Shown: one piece after another, positions 18,896-29,308 of the stretch
Layout of the letters: every line of letters begins with the position of its first letter
Position numbering within the stretch: the first letter of the stretch is position 1
Source: Pseudo-nitzschia pungens
Lineage: Eukaryota; Bacillariophyta; Bacillariophyceae; Bacillariales; Bacillariaceae
Reading direction: 5' to 3'
DNA length: 64,000 nt
Assembly: GCA_037355855.1 (NCBI GenBank)
Contig: CM074759.1
Span: 2,852,001 to 2,916,000, forward strand
The notes under the pieces: generated by a model
Told to the model about the DNA's origin: nothing
Seen by the model: only the letters and a program-made list of their open reading frames with translations
Database searches by the model: none
Translations under genes and position numbers: made by a program

Positions 18896-19827
18896 TATGA
18901 AGATATTCAAGGTGGTGCTATGATCTGTGCTAAGGCTCCTGTGTAGGAGAGTGTACTGGGGCTACAGGCAGCAGCCCCCAGTAACTGACTAACAGGTGCT
19001 GAGCTGAGTGCTAGGGCTGTGTGCTAATTGGTAGCATACAGGCTTAGCAACAGGCTTAGCAACAGGCTTAGCAACAGGCTTAGCAACAGGCTTAGCAACA
19101 GACCTATCCTGATTTAGTATGGTTGCTAGCAGAGTTTACTAGGGTCGTCGCGTACGATTTGTACCAATCGTACGTACCCCGGGTAAAGCACCTTTATGGT
19201 GTAGCTAGATGCTACAGGGTTAGGGTTGCTAATGCTACGAGATACTGAAAGATGCTAACCTACCATAATATCTTGCTAAGATACGATGCTACCGCCGGGG
19301 TCGGGTCATTGGTGTATAATATATACCATGACCAGATACCCGGCCCAGACAGTTACCCAACGCGCTAGCATAAGTGAGCTAGCATACGATTGGATCGCTA
19401 ATAGTTAAGCCAAGCTTAATTAAGCGGAGCTACGCTACGCTACTCCGATACGCTACCCGTAGGAATACAGTACCAGAGCTACAGAGCTCTGTTATTATAC
19501 GAGTTATCGGAGCGCTGTCACGATACGATACGATACAGAGCTGAGCGCTTTGGCTCAGCTCCCTTTATTCACTCTTTATGTTTCACCCTAAATTAAATGC
19601 CTATCATGCCCTCCCCTTACGATCGATTCCGATGTACCTCTAGGGAAGTGCCTTGTATTGCCTAAGTGTATGCAATAGACCTTGAATGGTCCACTGTAGA
19701 CTCACGATTTGCTAGGACTTTATGTATTATTATTGTTAGGGCTTTCCCCTATTTTTAGACCAGTACGAGATAATTCATATCTACGATTAAGTTCCCCGAA
19801 GACCGCTGACGAGCGGATATCAACACA
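18896..19827 (+). repeat. 5' LTR of Copia element (932 bp)
   Basis: It starts TATGAAGATATTC and ends ATCAACACA. It has five copies of CAGGCTTAGCAA. Several hairpins are visible: CGTACGATT...AATCGTACG around 19151-19176, and GGTCATTGG...CCATGACC around 19304-19333. The second of these encloses a TATA-like TATAATATATA. Confidence 0.9.
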
Positions 19828-20710
19828 GTTTATCAGACCCACCGCTCGACCCACTACGAACCGGGACGCCGGCTAGAGCGTGTGAAGAAACCCAGCTGGC
19901 TGATCACCACTGGCATCCATGCCTACACTTGGATGTAAAACCTCAGCTGAAACTGGACCAGCAGCTGACATCGCGAGATCCCTGATGTTAATGGGGAGCC
20001 CTTCCCCAGCAAACACGCAATACGACTGGAGTCCGCACATCCACCTCTGCGGACCTATTGGTATTCAAATCCAGTAGCTGAGCGTCATGGTGGCTCCATG
20101 GAGGCTCAGTCCGGTGGGGAAGGAGCATGATGGACGTGGAGAAAGCAGCGTCCATGATTCCCTGTTATTTCTTTACAGGATTCAAGGGGACGTTTGCCGG
20201 GGATGGGACAACGCTGGAAGAAGAATCTTCGTGGAGACAGACCACCACGAACCTTCCAGTGAAGGCAGTGTCCAGCAGACCAAGGACATGACGTCAGTCC
20301 CATCCGAAACAATGAGGCGCAGACAACCTCAAATCTGCCATACCAGCGATTTTTGATTTTTAGCCAAGGGAATTTGGAATCAGACAAGCCAAGAACCCTG
20401 AGATCTGTCATATCTCAGAATCAAATCGATTGGTCCAGAGCAGATCAGAAAGACCGAAAGAATTCTTCTCTTTTGGTAACCAACCATCCAACCATCGAAT
20501 CGGAACCATCGATGTGGATACCATTCTTCGAAGACGTCGGCACGAAACTGTTGACATGCAAACTCTGACGTGATACCTTTCTTGACACCTTTTCTTTTGG
20601 TCGTCATCGATACAGACCTTTCGATCGACAACTTGGATGGAAACAGTCCCCACCACAAAAGAATTTGGTTTAGAAACTGAAGCAAATTAGGTAATCAAAG
20701 CAAGACAACC
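19828..20710 (+). other. Leader between Copia 5' LTR and gag
   Basis: No gene is supported. The bases after the LTR (GTTTATCAGACCC) share TATCAGA with the usual initiator-Met primer site TGGTATCAGAG; this is weak support for a primer-binding site. A GTCCGCA...TGCGGAC stem lies at 20031-20054. Confidence 0.5.
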
Positions 20711-22576
20711 ATGGCCAAGCAAACTAGAAGCCAAGCCGCCGCCGCTGCAGCCGCCGCCGGAGACGGCGCTGCCGGAGCTGGCGCTGCTGGAGGTGCCCCT
20801 GGAGATGGAGGCGCCGTCCCTGGAGCCGACGCTCCTCCGCCTGGAGTCGCCGCTGGAGCCGGCGTTCCCCCTGTTGGAGCGATGCCCCCTGTTGGAGCGC
20901 TGCCCCCTGTCGGAGCGCCTGGAGTCCCTCCTATTGCTCCTGCTGTCCCTGCTGCGTTTGGAGCCTCCAGAGTCCAACAAGAACCAAACCTTGACATCCA
21001 ACCCCGATCTGAAATGATCCTTCTTGCTGCTATTCAAGAACTGAGAGCAATGCGCAACGAGAACGCAGCTCGGATTGCCGCTGAGGCTGCTGCTGCTGCT
21101 GCCGCTGCCGCCGCTCCTGCTCCTGCTCCTGCTCCCGCTCCCGCTCCTGCTCCTGCTCCTGTCGCCGCCCCTACAGGAGCTAGTCCTGAAATCCTCCAAG
21201 CTCATGCCACAGCCCAGGCTAATGGTGGAATCTCTGGGTACAAGAATGGAGCAAAGCTCAGCTCAAGGGAGTTAGACCTCCACAAAATCTTCTCTGGCTT
21301 CAGTAACAGTGATACGGCGGACGAACTATTCCGAAATGGTCTCAACAGCATCGAGTCCATTCAGCAGCTCTCTGCCAAGGAACTTCCCAAGTACCTCCGT
21401 GACTTCAATGGGGGTCGTCATCCGATGTGCCCCTACCATGAACGAGTATTCATCGGACTATCCTTCCGACAATCCTTTCAGCTTCTTTCGGAATGGATCC
21501 GCTACCAACCTCTCATTGGTATCAAGCCTACAGCCCATACTTGGCTTAGTGATCCCCTCGCAGCCGACCGAACTCGCCAACGCCTACATGAAATGCAGAC
21601 CGCCGACAACGAGGCCGTCTCCTCGTCCATTACTCCGCCGAAGCTCACCAACCTTGACAACTTCCGTCAATGGGAAGAAAGTTTCCGTCAGTTCCTCCGC
21701 TTCCAGTACAATGAACAAGGGTTTCCCCTATCATACGTCATCCGTCCGAAGGAGCAAGAGACGGTGACTGCAGCAGAGAGATCCGCCACTGTTGGGAAGG
21801 ACGGAACTTTTTCCAACTGGATGGATTATAATGTTCGATGCGCCACGCTTGAAGGCCCGCAATTTGTCACTGACAACCACGACGTTTGGGTGTTGCTCTG
21901 CAACGCAGTTCGTGATGGCCCTGCCTGGGCCTACACTCGAAGGTACAAAGACGCGAAGAATCCGACTGGGAACGCCCGAGCGGCTTTCCTACATCTCTAC
22001 GAGAATGCCTTCTCCGCAACCAACGTCGCGGCTATCCTTGACAAGGTCCGTACCGGCATGTACACCTCCCGCTATACAGGTGATTCCCGCACCTACGACT
22101 TTGAGAAGCACTGCAGAACTTGGTTGAATTTCCAGACTACGCTATCCAACCACAACAAGTTGCACGACGAAGAAGACTTCACCATGCGTTTCATCCACAG
22201 CATCCAAGATGATCGGTTTGAGAACCCCAAGATCCAGATCTTTGAAACCGATAAGTACACCAAGAACTTCAACGAGTGCGTCTCGTACTTCAAGAGGTGC
22301 CTCGGCATACGAAAGATGGGTGCGGTTGCAACCAAGCGAGCGCGAAGTATCTCCTCTGTCCACCAAGGTGGTGGCAACCAAGGAAACAACAAGGGTGGAT
22401 CGTACAGCGGCAAGATTGAGGACAAGCAGTATCCCCATGAAGTCTACAAGACATTCTCCAAGGAACAACGAAAGCAGTTGTATGACCTCCGCCAGCAGAA
22501 GAAAGCTCGAACTATTCAGTCCACTAGTTCTACCACACCTGCTGACTCGGGATTGCCATCCCAATCGTGTCAGTGA
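20711..22576 (+). CDS. Copia Gag protein
   Basis: A 621-aa open frame from the ATG in CAACCATGGCC. Residues about 1-90 are Ala/Gly/Pro-rich, and a second low-complexity Ala/Pro block lies near 120-155. The central part (KIFSGFSNSDTADELFRNG, FRQWEESFRQFLRFQY, NWMDYNVRCATLEGPQF) is a globular Gag-type region. The C-terminus is basic and has no CCHC knuckle that I can see. The frame is fully open while Pol has collapsed, which suggests either recent loss of Pol or selection to keep Gag. It should form particles that package the element RNA. Confidence 0.82.
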   Translation: MAKQTRSQAAAAAAAAGDGAAGAGAAGGAPGDGGAVPGADAPPPGVAAGAGVPPVGAMPPVGALPPVGAPGVPPIAPAVPAAFGASRVQQEPNLDIQPRSEMILLAAIQELRAMRNENAARIAAEAAAAAAAAAAPAPAPAPAPAPAPAPVAAPTGASPEILQAHATAQANGGISGYKNGAKLSSRELDLHKIFSGFSNSDTADELFRNGLNSIESIQQLSAKELPKYLRDFNGGRHPMCPYHERVFIGLSFRQSFQLLSEWIRYQPLIGIKPTAHTWLSDPLAADRTRQRLHEMQTADNEAVSSSITPPKLTNLDNFRQWEESFRQFLRFQYNEQGFPLSYVIRPKEQETVTAAERSATVGKDGTFSNWMDYNVRCATLEGPQFVTDNHDVWVLLCNAVRDGPAWAYTRRYKDAKNPTGNARAAFLHLYENAFSATNVAAILDKVRTGMYTSRYTGDSRTYDFEKHCRTWLNFQTTLSNHNKLHDEEDFTMRFIHSIQDDRFENPKIQIFETDKYTKNFNECVSYFKRCLGIRKMGAVATKRARSISSVHQGGGNQGNNKGGSYSGKIEDKQYPHEVYKTFSKEQRKQLYDLRQQKKARTIQSTSSTTPADSGLPSQSCQ

Positions 22577-25500
22577 AGCGCCCCGTCAGTATGATGAGCA
22601 GTCCAGTCACTCCATCCATATTGACAATACCGACTCTGAAGATCCCCATGCGGGCCACACCCTCGACATCAAGCTCCTGCTTGATGGGGTCGTGTCCTAT
22701 TTCCCTTCCCGCAAGCCAACCAAGCATGAGATGGCTACATGCGATCATGTCGTTGCTACCCGAGACTTCCCTTGGGATCCGAAGAGCAAGAAGTTCGAGC
22801 AAGCCGAAGAAGCCATCAACGGATCTCATCCGTTGAATCCTACAGTGTCTGTCCTTCGCGCGGGGACGCCCCATGCGCCCGCGCCGACCACGAAGCAGTC
22901 CAAGAGGTCCAAGACGAACAAGCGCAAGTTGGAGCCCGTCGAAACACGGTCCAACTACAGTCCCCATTTGTACGATGATCCTCTTCGGAGCGATGAGCTG
23001 ATCCTGCCACAGCATGATTGCTATGAGAAGTACAAGCTGCGGAGCCTTCAGCAACTCTGTACCCGCCGTGATCTGACCCCATGTGCGATCGCATCCGACT
23101 CGCGTCTGGATGCGCGGCTATATATATATTTTTTTTCGGGCGATTCCTTGAAGACTTGCGGGGACGATGTAGACGTGGATTCAGTACCAAGTCTTACAAT
23201 CAACGCCCTGCATACTCCTTTGATGTAGACGTGGATTCAGTACCAAGTCTTACAATCAACGCCCTGCATACTCCTTTGTACGAGCGCGCCTACACTGATG
23301 GACACAAGATCCCCGTTGCAGTTCTCCTGTGCCTGTCATCCGTTTACAAGCATGTCCGATGGGACGATGCAGTCGAACCAGTCGATCCCGAGCTCCCTAC
23401 GATCTCCATACGACGGCAGGAGCAATGACGCTCTTTGATGGACCTGTATTCAGGACGCCCATCTGCCGTGAGTACATTGCACTAAGAACCACTGCTGAAG
23501 AGCCAGTAAGCAGCGGATAGCGCAGGAGCGCAAGTACTAGTAGAAGACCTAGCAAGACACCGCATCAGACAGCGGGGACAGAATGGCGTGGTATTCCTGT
23601 TAGTACTACCAAGACCTGTGGGGACTTCGCCTCTTATGGCGTTCCCTGCTATCAACCCGCATACTGTCCCCTGTTATGAATTGAACGACAGCCAGGGCTA
23701 TGAGGAATTCATCCCTATCCACAGCAAGAAGCAAGCCGCTGATGGCCTGAAGACCCTTACCCATGAGAACAGAGCATAGCTCAGCATAGAGCACCTCAGC
23801 CGGGAAGTATTCGAAAGAAGACTGCCAGAAAGAGATCCCCCAAACGTCTGTGGGAATTCTAGGCAAAGGACTGTTCCCAGCGACCCAGCATTCATGGAAA
23901 GAGCTCCCTTTGAGTCAGTCCATGGGTACATGCCGAACATCTCCTTGTATCAAGAAAACGAATGGTGGGATATTGTCTATTGGACTGATCTCTCTGATGT
24001 TACAGAGAGGCTTGGTCGATGGCTTAGACCATGTGGAAGGACGTTTCTTGGAGATGGAAGGACGTTTCTTGGAGGTGGCGATCGCAAACACCGTTAGAGC
24101 TGTCACCGAAGCAGAATGGAGAGCCTATGACGTCAAGAGAGCAATGGACTCGTCTGACCAAGCAGTTCAACCCAAGATCGGGGACAAGCTTGAGAATACA
24201 GATGTTCAGTTTCAAGACATGTGCCCCCAACCCCCAGAGGAACTAATTGAGAACCACCAGGATAGATGGCCAAACGATTTAGCCACCATGACAGAACCGA
24301 AGCCTCTATTCCGGACGTGGATGAGCTCGTACCTGATTGGGATACCTACAATGAGTATATTGGAAACAAGGTTACGATTCAAAAGCACTCCAGCTACAGG
24401 GACGTGTGGTCTCTGTGAGAGGTGGAGCGCCGACGCTACAGCAAAGCATGCGTACGCTCATATGGTTGGAGCCGCCGCAAGTGAACTAAACAGTGATTTA
24501 TCCAAGTATGAGCCTTGCAAGAATCAAGCCTGTATATGTGGAATGATACTGATACGGGGACATGCTGTCCCTGTTACAGGTTGAGCACGGGGACATGCTG
24601 TCCCTGTTACAGGTTGAATACCAGTATGCTGTTACGAGGGGACCCGCAACAGAGTTGCGTATAACAGAAGACTACGAACATCAACAGCGACGGCGTGTAT
24701 CCCTTGTATTCCAGTTATTCTGTGGATGACGCTGATTGCTATTGCCAATTGAATGTACTACAGTTACTTCGAACGACGCTGATTGCTAGGACTAATCGGA
24801 TGTATTTCAGTTAATCCACTACGGATGATGCTGATTGCCACGACCGATTGAATACGCCCGATCGAATATCTCAGCAGTGTCTGACGTACTTCAAATGGCG
24901 CTAATTGAACTGCTGTTCCGGGGACAACCAAACGATTGAACCGGTCGTCCTGTTACAGGAGCAGCGTGGTTTTGAATCGATATGATCTACGAATCAGGGG
25001 CTCTGCCGTTCGAAAGACAGTACTACAGAAGCAGGCAGGAGCTGCTGTTCGGAAGACAGTATGACAGGACAAGCAGCATGATTCGAATTGCCGTATGATT
25101 GGATTGATGCCAAGAAGTGACAAGCGATCCCATGCGGAATATTGTAACAGTTGCACTGTTTTGGGGACGACAGCTTGCTCACGATCGAACGAATGGACGA
25201 GTTGCAGAAGCAGCGCGTTTTGGATCTATGGTGACAGTTCGACAAGCATCCCTACAAAGACCGAGTGGAACAGTGGCAGTTATACTGTTCCGGGGACAGC
25301 TTAGTATTCACGAACCGTGTCCAAGGATTAACCACGACGAATGAGATGTATGAAAACAGCAAACAGTTTGGGGGACCGGGATGGTCCAACAGCAACCATT
25401 CCAGGGACCAGTATGGTCCAGATGAACTGAAAGCTCCGGATGATGGGAGTTCCTATTGAAGGCCCTACCAATGTGTTCTGTGACAACGAGTCTGTTGTTA

Positions 25501-25694
25501 AGAACACTACCAGGCCCGATAGCCCTTGCAACAAGAAGCACAACAGCGCTGCATACCACAAGACAAAAGAGTCTATCGCTGCTGGCACAATCCGAATTGC
25601 AAAGGAGCCTGGTGAGACCAATATTGCCGACTTATTCACCAAGCTATTGAATGGTCCGGCTCTGAAAGACCATTGCGCTCGATGCATGTGGTAA
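22577..25694 (+). pseudogene. Copia Pol remnants
   Basis: Recognisable islands in different frames, in the correct order, are: the region after the protease active site (EAPRQYDEQSSHSIHI, LLLDGVVSYFPSRKPTK; about 22577-22840); the integrase C-terminal region (APFESVHGYMPNISLYQENE; about 23890-24000, then about 24075-24350); and the RNase H end (NVFCDNESVVKNTTRPDSP, ADLFTKLLNG; 25460-25694). The protease active site, most of the integrase core and the whole reverse-transcriptase palm are missing. The rest is stop-rich. A short phrase, GGGGACATGCTGTCCCTGTT, occurs twice at about 24556-24609, and degenerate repeats with GACGCTGATTGC lie at 24725-24850. Confidence 0.75.
23166..23277 (+). repeat. 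Perfect 56-bp tandem duplication
   Basis: Two identical 56-bp units (23166-23221 and 23222-23277) start GATGTAGACGTGGATTCAGT. It is a recent local duplication within the Copia remnant. Confidence 0.92.
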
Positions 25695-26230
25695 AATCGC
25701 TTAGCTGCATTATTTGGGATACTTCGACCCCCTGACAAGCAGCTCGGACGCAGAAGATTTTATGATTTCGATTTTTGGAACCAGTCGATTCCGGATTTCG
25801 ATTACGAGTTTATCGACCGCTTCGATTCGGTTTCGATTGGATCTTATCTTATGTTATATGTTATCTGTTGGGAGTCTCCGGTACACCGGTTCCGGGGACT
25901 ATAAATTTGAAAGACAATAGGCTGATTGATCTGTCCTTGTATGTGTCAAGGAATCGGACCAAGGGCAAAACGTCCTGTGGTCCAACCCCCTTTTTTCTTT
26001 TTTTTTGTACTACGAATCAGCCGGGCCTCTGATAGAAGAACTGCAATATTTGGTGCAGTTTGATCACTGACAAGTTATATGGAAGCATCCCTGAATTCTG
26101 TTATGATCCATCCAAGTGTCCTGGTACAACAAGCAAGAGTATTGGTGTCCCCCTGGGAGTATCTGTTTCCGGGGACTGGTATAGTTGCTCAGTTGCTCAT
26201 TACAGGACTACTGGCATGAATCACGGGGAC
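25695..26230 (+). other. 3' noncoding region of Copia element
   Basis: No gene is supported. It includes poly-T (about 25990-26005). It ends CACGGGGAC directly at the 3' LTR, a short purine-rich stretch at the polypurine-tract position. Confidence 0.5.
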
Positions 26231-27149
26231 TATGAAGATATTCAAGGTGGTGCTATGATCTGTGCTAAGGCTCCTGTGTAGGAGAGTGTACTGGGGCTAC
26301 AGGCAGCAGCCCCCAGTAACTGACTAACAGGTGCTGAGCTGAGTGCTAGGGCTGTGTGCTAATTGGTAGCATACAGGCTTAGCAACAGGCTTAGCAACAG
26401 GCTTAGCAACAGGCTTAGCAACAGACCTATCCTGATTTAGTATGGTTGCTAGCAGAGTTTACTAGGGTCGTCGCGTACGATTTGTACCAATCGTACGTAC
26501 CCCGGGTAAAGCACCTTTATGGTGTAGCTAGATGCTACAGGGTTAGGGTTGCTAATGCTACGAGATACTGAAAGATGCTAACCTACCATAATATCTTGCT
26601 AAGATACGATGCTACCGCCGGGGTCGGGTCATTGGTGTATAATATATACCATGACCAGATACCCGGCCCAGACAGTTACCCAACGCGCTAGCATAAGTGA
26701 GCTAGCATACGATTGGATCGCTAATAGTTAAGCCAAGCTTAATTAAGCGGAGCTACGCTACGCTACTCCGATACGCTACCCGTAGAATACAGTACCAGAG
26801 CTACAGAGCTCTGTTATTATACGAGTTATCGGAGCGCTGTCACGATACGATACGATACAGAGCTGAGCGCTTTGGCTCAGCTCCCTTTATTCACTCTTTA
26901 TGTTTCACCCTAAATTAAATGCCTATCATGCCCTCCCCTTACGATCGATTCCGATGTACCTCTAGGGAAGTGCCTTGTATTGCCTAAGTGTATGCAATAG
27001 ACCTTGAATGGTCCACTGTAGACTCACGATTTGCTAGGACTTTATGTATTATTATTGTTAGGGCTTTCCCCTATTTTTAGACCAGTACGAGATAATTCAT
27101 ATCTACGATTAAGTTCCCCGAAGACCGCTGACGAGCGGATATCAACACA
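26231..27149 (+). repeat. 3' LTR of Copia element (919 bp)
   Basis: It is the same as the 5' LTR except for four rather than five CAGGCTTAGCAA units and one missing G (CCCGTAGAATAC). The target ATAC follows. Confidence 0.9.
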
Positions 27150-27882
27150 ATACAAAGAATGCTTGTGACCGGTGGTTCAATATACTCAAAAGGCAGTATC
27201 GCGTCTCAAATATTTGGACGTTCAATCAGTTATTGAAGAAGTTGGATACACATAAGCGCGTTCGAATTGTAACTATGAAGGAAGGTGAATTCAAAAAGTT
27301 TGACGAATACACCAACAAGGTCTTCAAGAAGATCAAGGATCTTCTGACTGCTCACAACTTCCATGCAGATGACTCTCGTGTGGAATACATGACAATGGAA
27401 CAGGATCGAATTGGAGGAAAGACTTGGACGCAAAAAATTGTGTTAGGTGGTGGTACGACGCTTGAGCAGAGGAAGGAAGAATTTAGGAAGTGGGAAACTA
27501 CAATCAACTGTGAGAGTACACCAGGGATCCCTCCAATAAAGCAGATGGAGCTGTTCACAAAGTGGCGTCCCATTGTCCCGGAGAAGCATCAAGACGAGAT
27601 GTGCCCAGAGCCCCCGGCCGACGTGAAAGCAATGTATGAAAAGGATAAGGCAAGAAGGAAGGAAAAAAGAGAGCAAAAGAATAAAAAAGCAAAGAAATCA
27701 CCAGCAACAGCAGGGGCACCACCACCACCACCAGCAGCACCCCCCACGGAATTGACGACACCTGAATCGATCGAGGAGGTACAACTGCCGCCGGTCGACG
27801 ATCCGGCGACATCCACCATGGTGGTGGTGAACCCTACCAGTACTAGTGGTGAAGCAGATTGCCTGCTGGATAGTGGAAGTGC

Positions 27883-27913
<31 letters not shown>

Positions 27914-28168
27914 CCTGTTGCGCTTGCCACGCTATAGAAAATAATAATAATAAGGATCTACTTGTAGTAGTACTAGTGCTGACAGTTTACTTCCCCCGCC
28001 GACTCGCTCATACCACCAATGCTGCCTTGACTATTGTACCACATAGCACGCCTCCTCCTTGAATACTATGGAACAAGGGATCAAACATGGTTGATTGTCG
28101 GGTAGGGTATTCGAAATGGAGACAATCAATTTTGACAGAACAATTTCTCATATGATGCATTCACGATG

Positions 28169-28231
28169 TTCAAATAAAAATGTGTTGTGTTCGAATAAAA
28201 ATGTGTCGTGTTCAAGTAAAAATGTACTGAC
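28169..28231 (+). repeat. Subterminal 21-bp repeats, 3 units
   Basis: Units at 28169, 28190 and 28211 of the form TTCGAATAAAAATGTGTCGTG repeat the core of the terminal inverted repeat. They run in the orientation of the left end. Arrays like this are often transposase-binding sites; that role is inferred. Confidence 0.8.
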
Positions 28232-28322
28232 TGGGATTTTGGAGTCCCAAGATTGATTCTCGACAGTCTTTTGGCCATTTCTCGAAAAAAACTATTTCCC
28301 GGGACATAGCTCGGCAGGCGCG

Positions 28323-28350
28323 GACGATACATTTTTATTCGGACCGTCTT
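28323..28350 (-). repeat. Right terminal inverted repeat
   Basis: Its reverse complement begins AAGACGGTCCGAATAAAAAT and ends GTATCGTC. ATTT follows it. Confidence 0.93.
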
Positions 28351-28354
28351 ATTT

Positions 28355-29308
28355 ATACAGCGAACATGGACGACGGACAGACTCTGTGTCGCAACCCCTC
28401 TTATATTATGACCCCTGGACTATTGGATGTGCTAAGATGCAAATAGCAATAATAATTGTGTAAACTAATCCCATTTTTTCACGAAGACTAAACTAATTAT
28501 TGTTTCATTTTGATACTTCGTAATAATTATCTCAGTTTATGACAAAATATTTTGGTTGATAGAAGCACGTAATATTTTATTCTCTCTAGGAATGGGACTG
28601 ATAGCCGGTTTCAACTACGGTTACTACTACTATTATTTTCTCAACAAATAAGTTTTGACGAGCGTTGAGCAGGTGGCACAAACTAAGATCCTTTGGATAT
28701 TTTTTTGTGGCATTGTACCACCGTACATTACTTCGTTCTAATGAAATACGGTATTGGTAGAGTATCGGTCATTCATAAAATTCATAAAACTTCGATAATT
28801 AATCAAACAGGAAATAATTACTGTACGGTAAGGTTAATTTAACCTTACAGTTCCGTTCTTTCCAGAAGTAGCTTACTTCGTAGATAACTTACCCGTACGG
28901 CTACCCGAACCACCAGTTCTCACTGGTGGCTTGGTAGGCGCATTACAACAAAAAAAGTAAGCTTTATTACTACGGTAAACTTACTACCGGTACTACTTGT
29001 ATTCAAAAAATATTACGAGAAGGTACCGTAACCTTACCGTACTTCTAATAATTAACGCGAACTATCGGAAATAACCAATTTTTTTAGTAAAGAATACTTT
29101 CATCAGCGTCATCCCTGTTCCCTGTATCGATTCGTTGTTGGACTACGGTGCCGGTACGATTAAATCACTCAATAGCTTCATAACTCCGTTGCGCAAGCAT
29201 CTCCGTTTACGAAGAGCTTCCTCGCCCAACCTAACGGGGACTGAAACCCACTGTGAATGCGAAGAGTAGGGGATTTGTTGAGGAGAGACGGAAAGCTGTA
29301 ATTTCAGA
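28355..29308. other. AT-rich intergenic region with a foldback element
   Basis: No gene is supported between the transposon end and the gene at 29309. The middle contains the inverted-repeat structure listed separately. The remainder is AT-rich with no clear signal. Confidence 0.55.
28813..29053. mobile_element. Candidate MITE-like foldback element (241 bp)
   Basis: The ends are inverted: AATAATTACTGTACGGTAAGG at the left and, read on the other strand, AATTATTAGAAGTACGGTAAGG at the right, both followed by TTA. Internal hairpins include AAGGTTAA-T-TTAACCTT and CCACCAG...CTGGTGG. No coding capacity and no certain target duplication. Confidence 0.5.

Larger units (their letters stand above)
18896..27149 (+). 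mobile_element. Copia (CoDi-like) element, Gag-only, non-autonomous
   Basis: Direct repeats at 18896-19827 and 26231-27149 flank an interior with an intact Gag and broken Pol remnants. The 4-bp sequence ATAC lies on both outer sides (18892-18895 and 27150-27153). The target is the transposase gene, whose reading frame is restored when the element and one ATAC are removed. The LTRs differ by one 12-bp repeat unit and one base as far as I can see. The insertion is therefore young although the Pol region is decayed, which implies mobilisation in trans. Confidence 0.9.
17000..27937 (+). pseudogene. DDE-like transposase (DUF7869-like), split by Copia insertion
   Basis: The first ATG is at 17000 (MRLKRSMITPEELEAEQRQE). 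The first frame carries CTCLSIIESFGEWKKRRAVAEYM. At about 17441-17475 the sequence passes to a frame one base further along (RRKYFIPFLTP..., FGLRKWKTCESAV). It then runs to 18895, where the Copia element enters inside the codons of GHT|K. It resumes at 27154 (KNACDRWFNILKRQYR) and ends at 27937. Three acidic motifs are visible: VMDYSQN, LCDNCPGQNKNN and GHTKNACDRWFN. These match what I recall of DUF7869-type RNase H-fold proteins. The C-terminus is basic and then Pro/Ala-rich. The product would cut and paste the surrounding element. The frameshift and the insertion make this copy inactive. Confidence 0.8.
16486..28350 (+). mobile_element. TIR DNA transposon with DDE-like transposase (interrupted)
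   Basis: The ends are inverted repeats of 28 bp with one mismatch, starting AAGACGGTCCGAATAAAAAT (16486-16513 and complement of 28323-28350). Both ends are flanked by ATTT (16482-16485 and 28351-28354). Removing the Copia insertion (18896-27149 plus one ATAC) leaves a 3.6-kb element. It carries one transposase-like gene. A 4-bp target duplication is typical of the Sola superfamily among others, but I cannot settle the superfamily from sequence reading alone. Confidence 0.9.

Noticed and set aside
19828..19845. Firm tRNA-Met primer-binding site in the Copia element
   Set aside because: Only TATCAGA matches the usual site. Too weak to annotate.
23050..25430. A separate host gene between the Copia remnants
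   Set aside because: Frames are short and stop-rich, and the recognisable parts are Copia Pol islands in the correct order.
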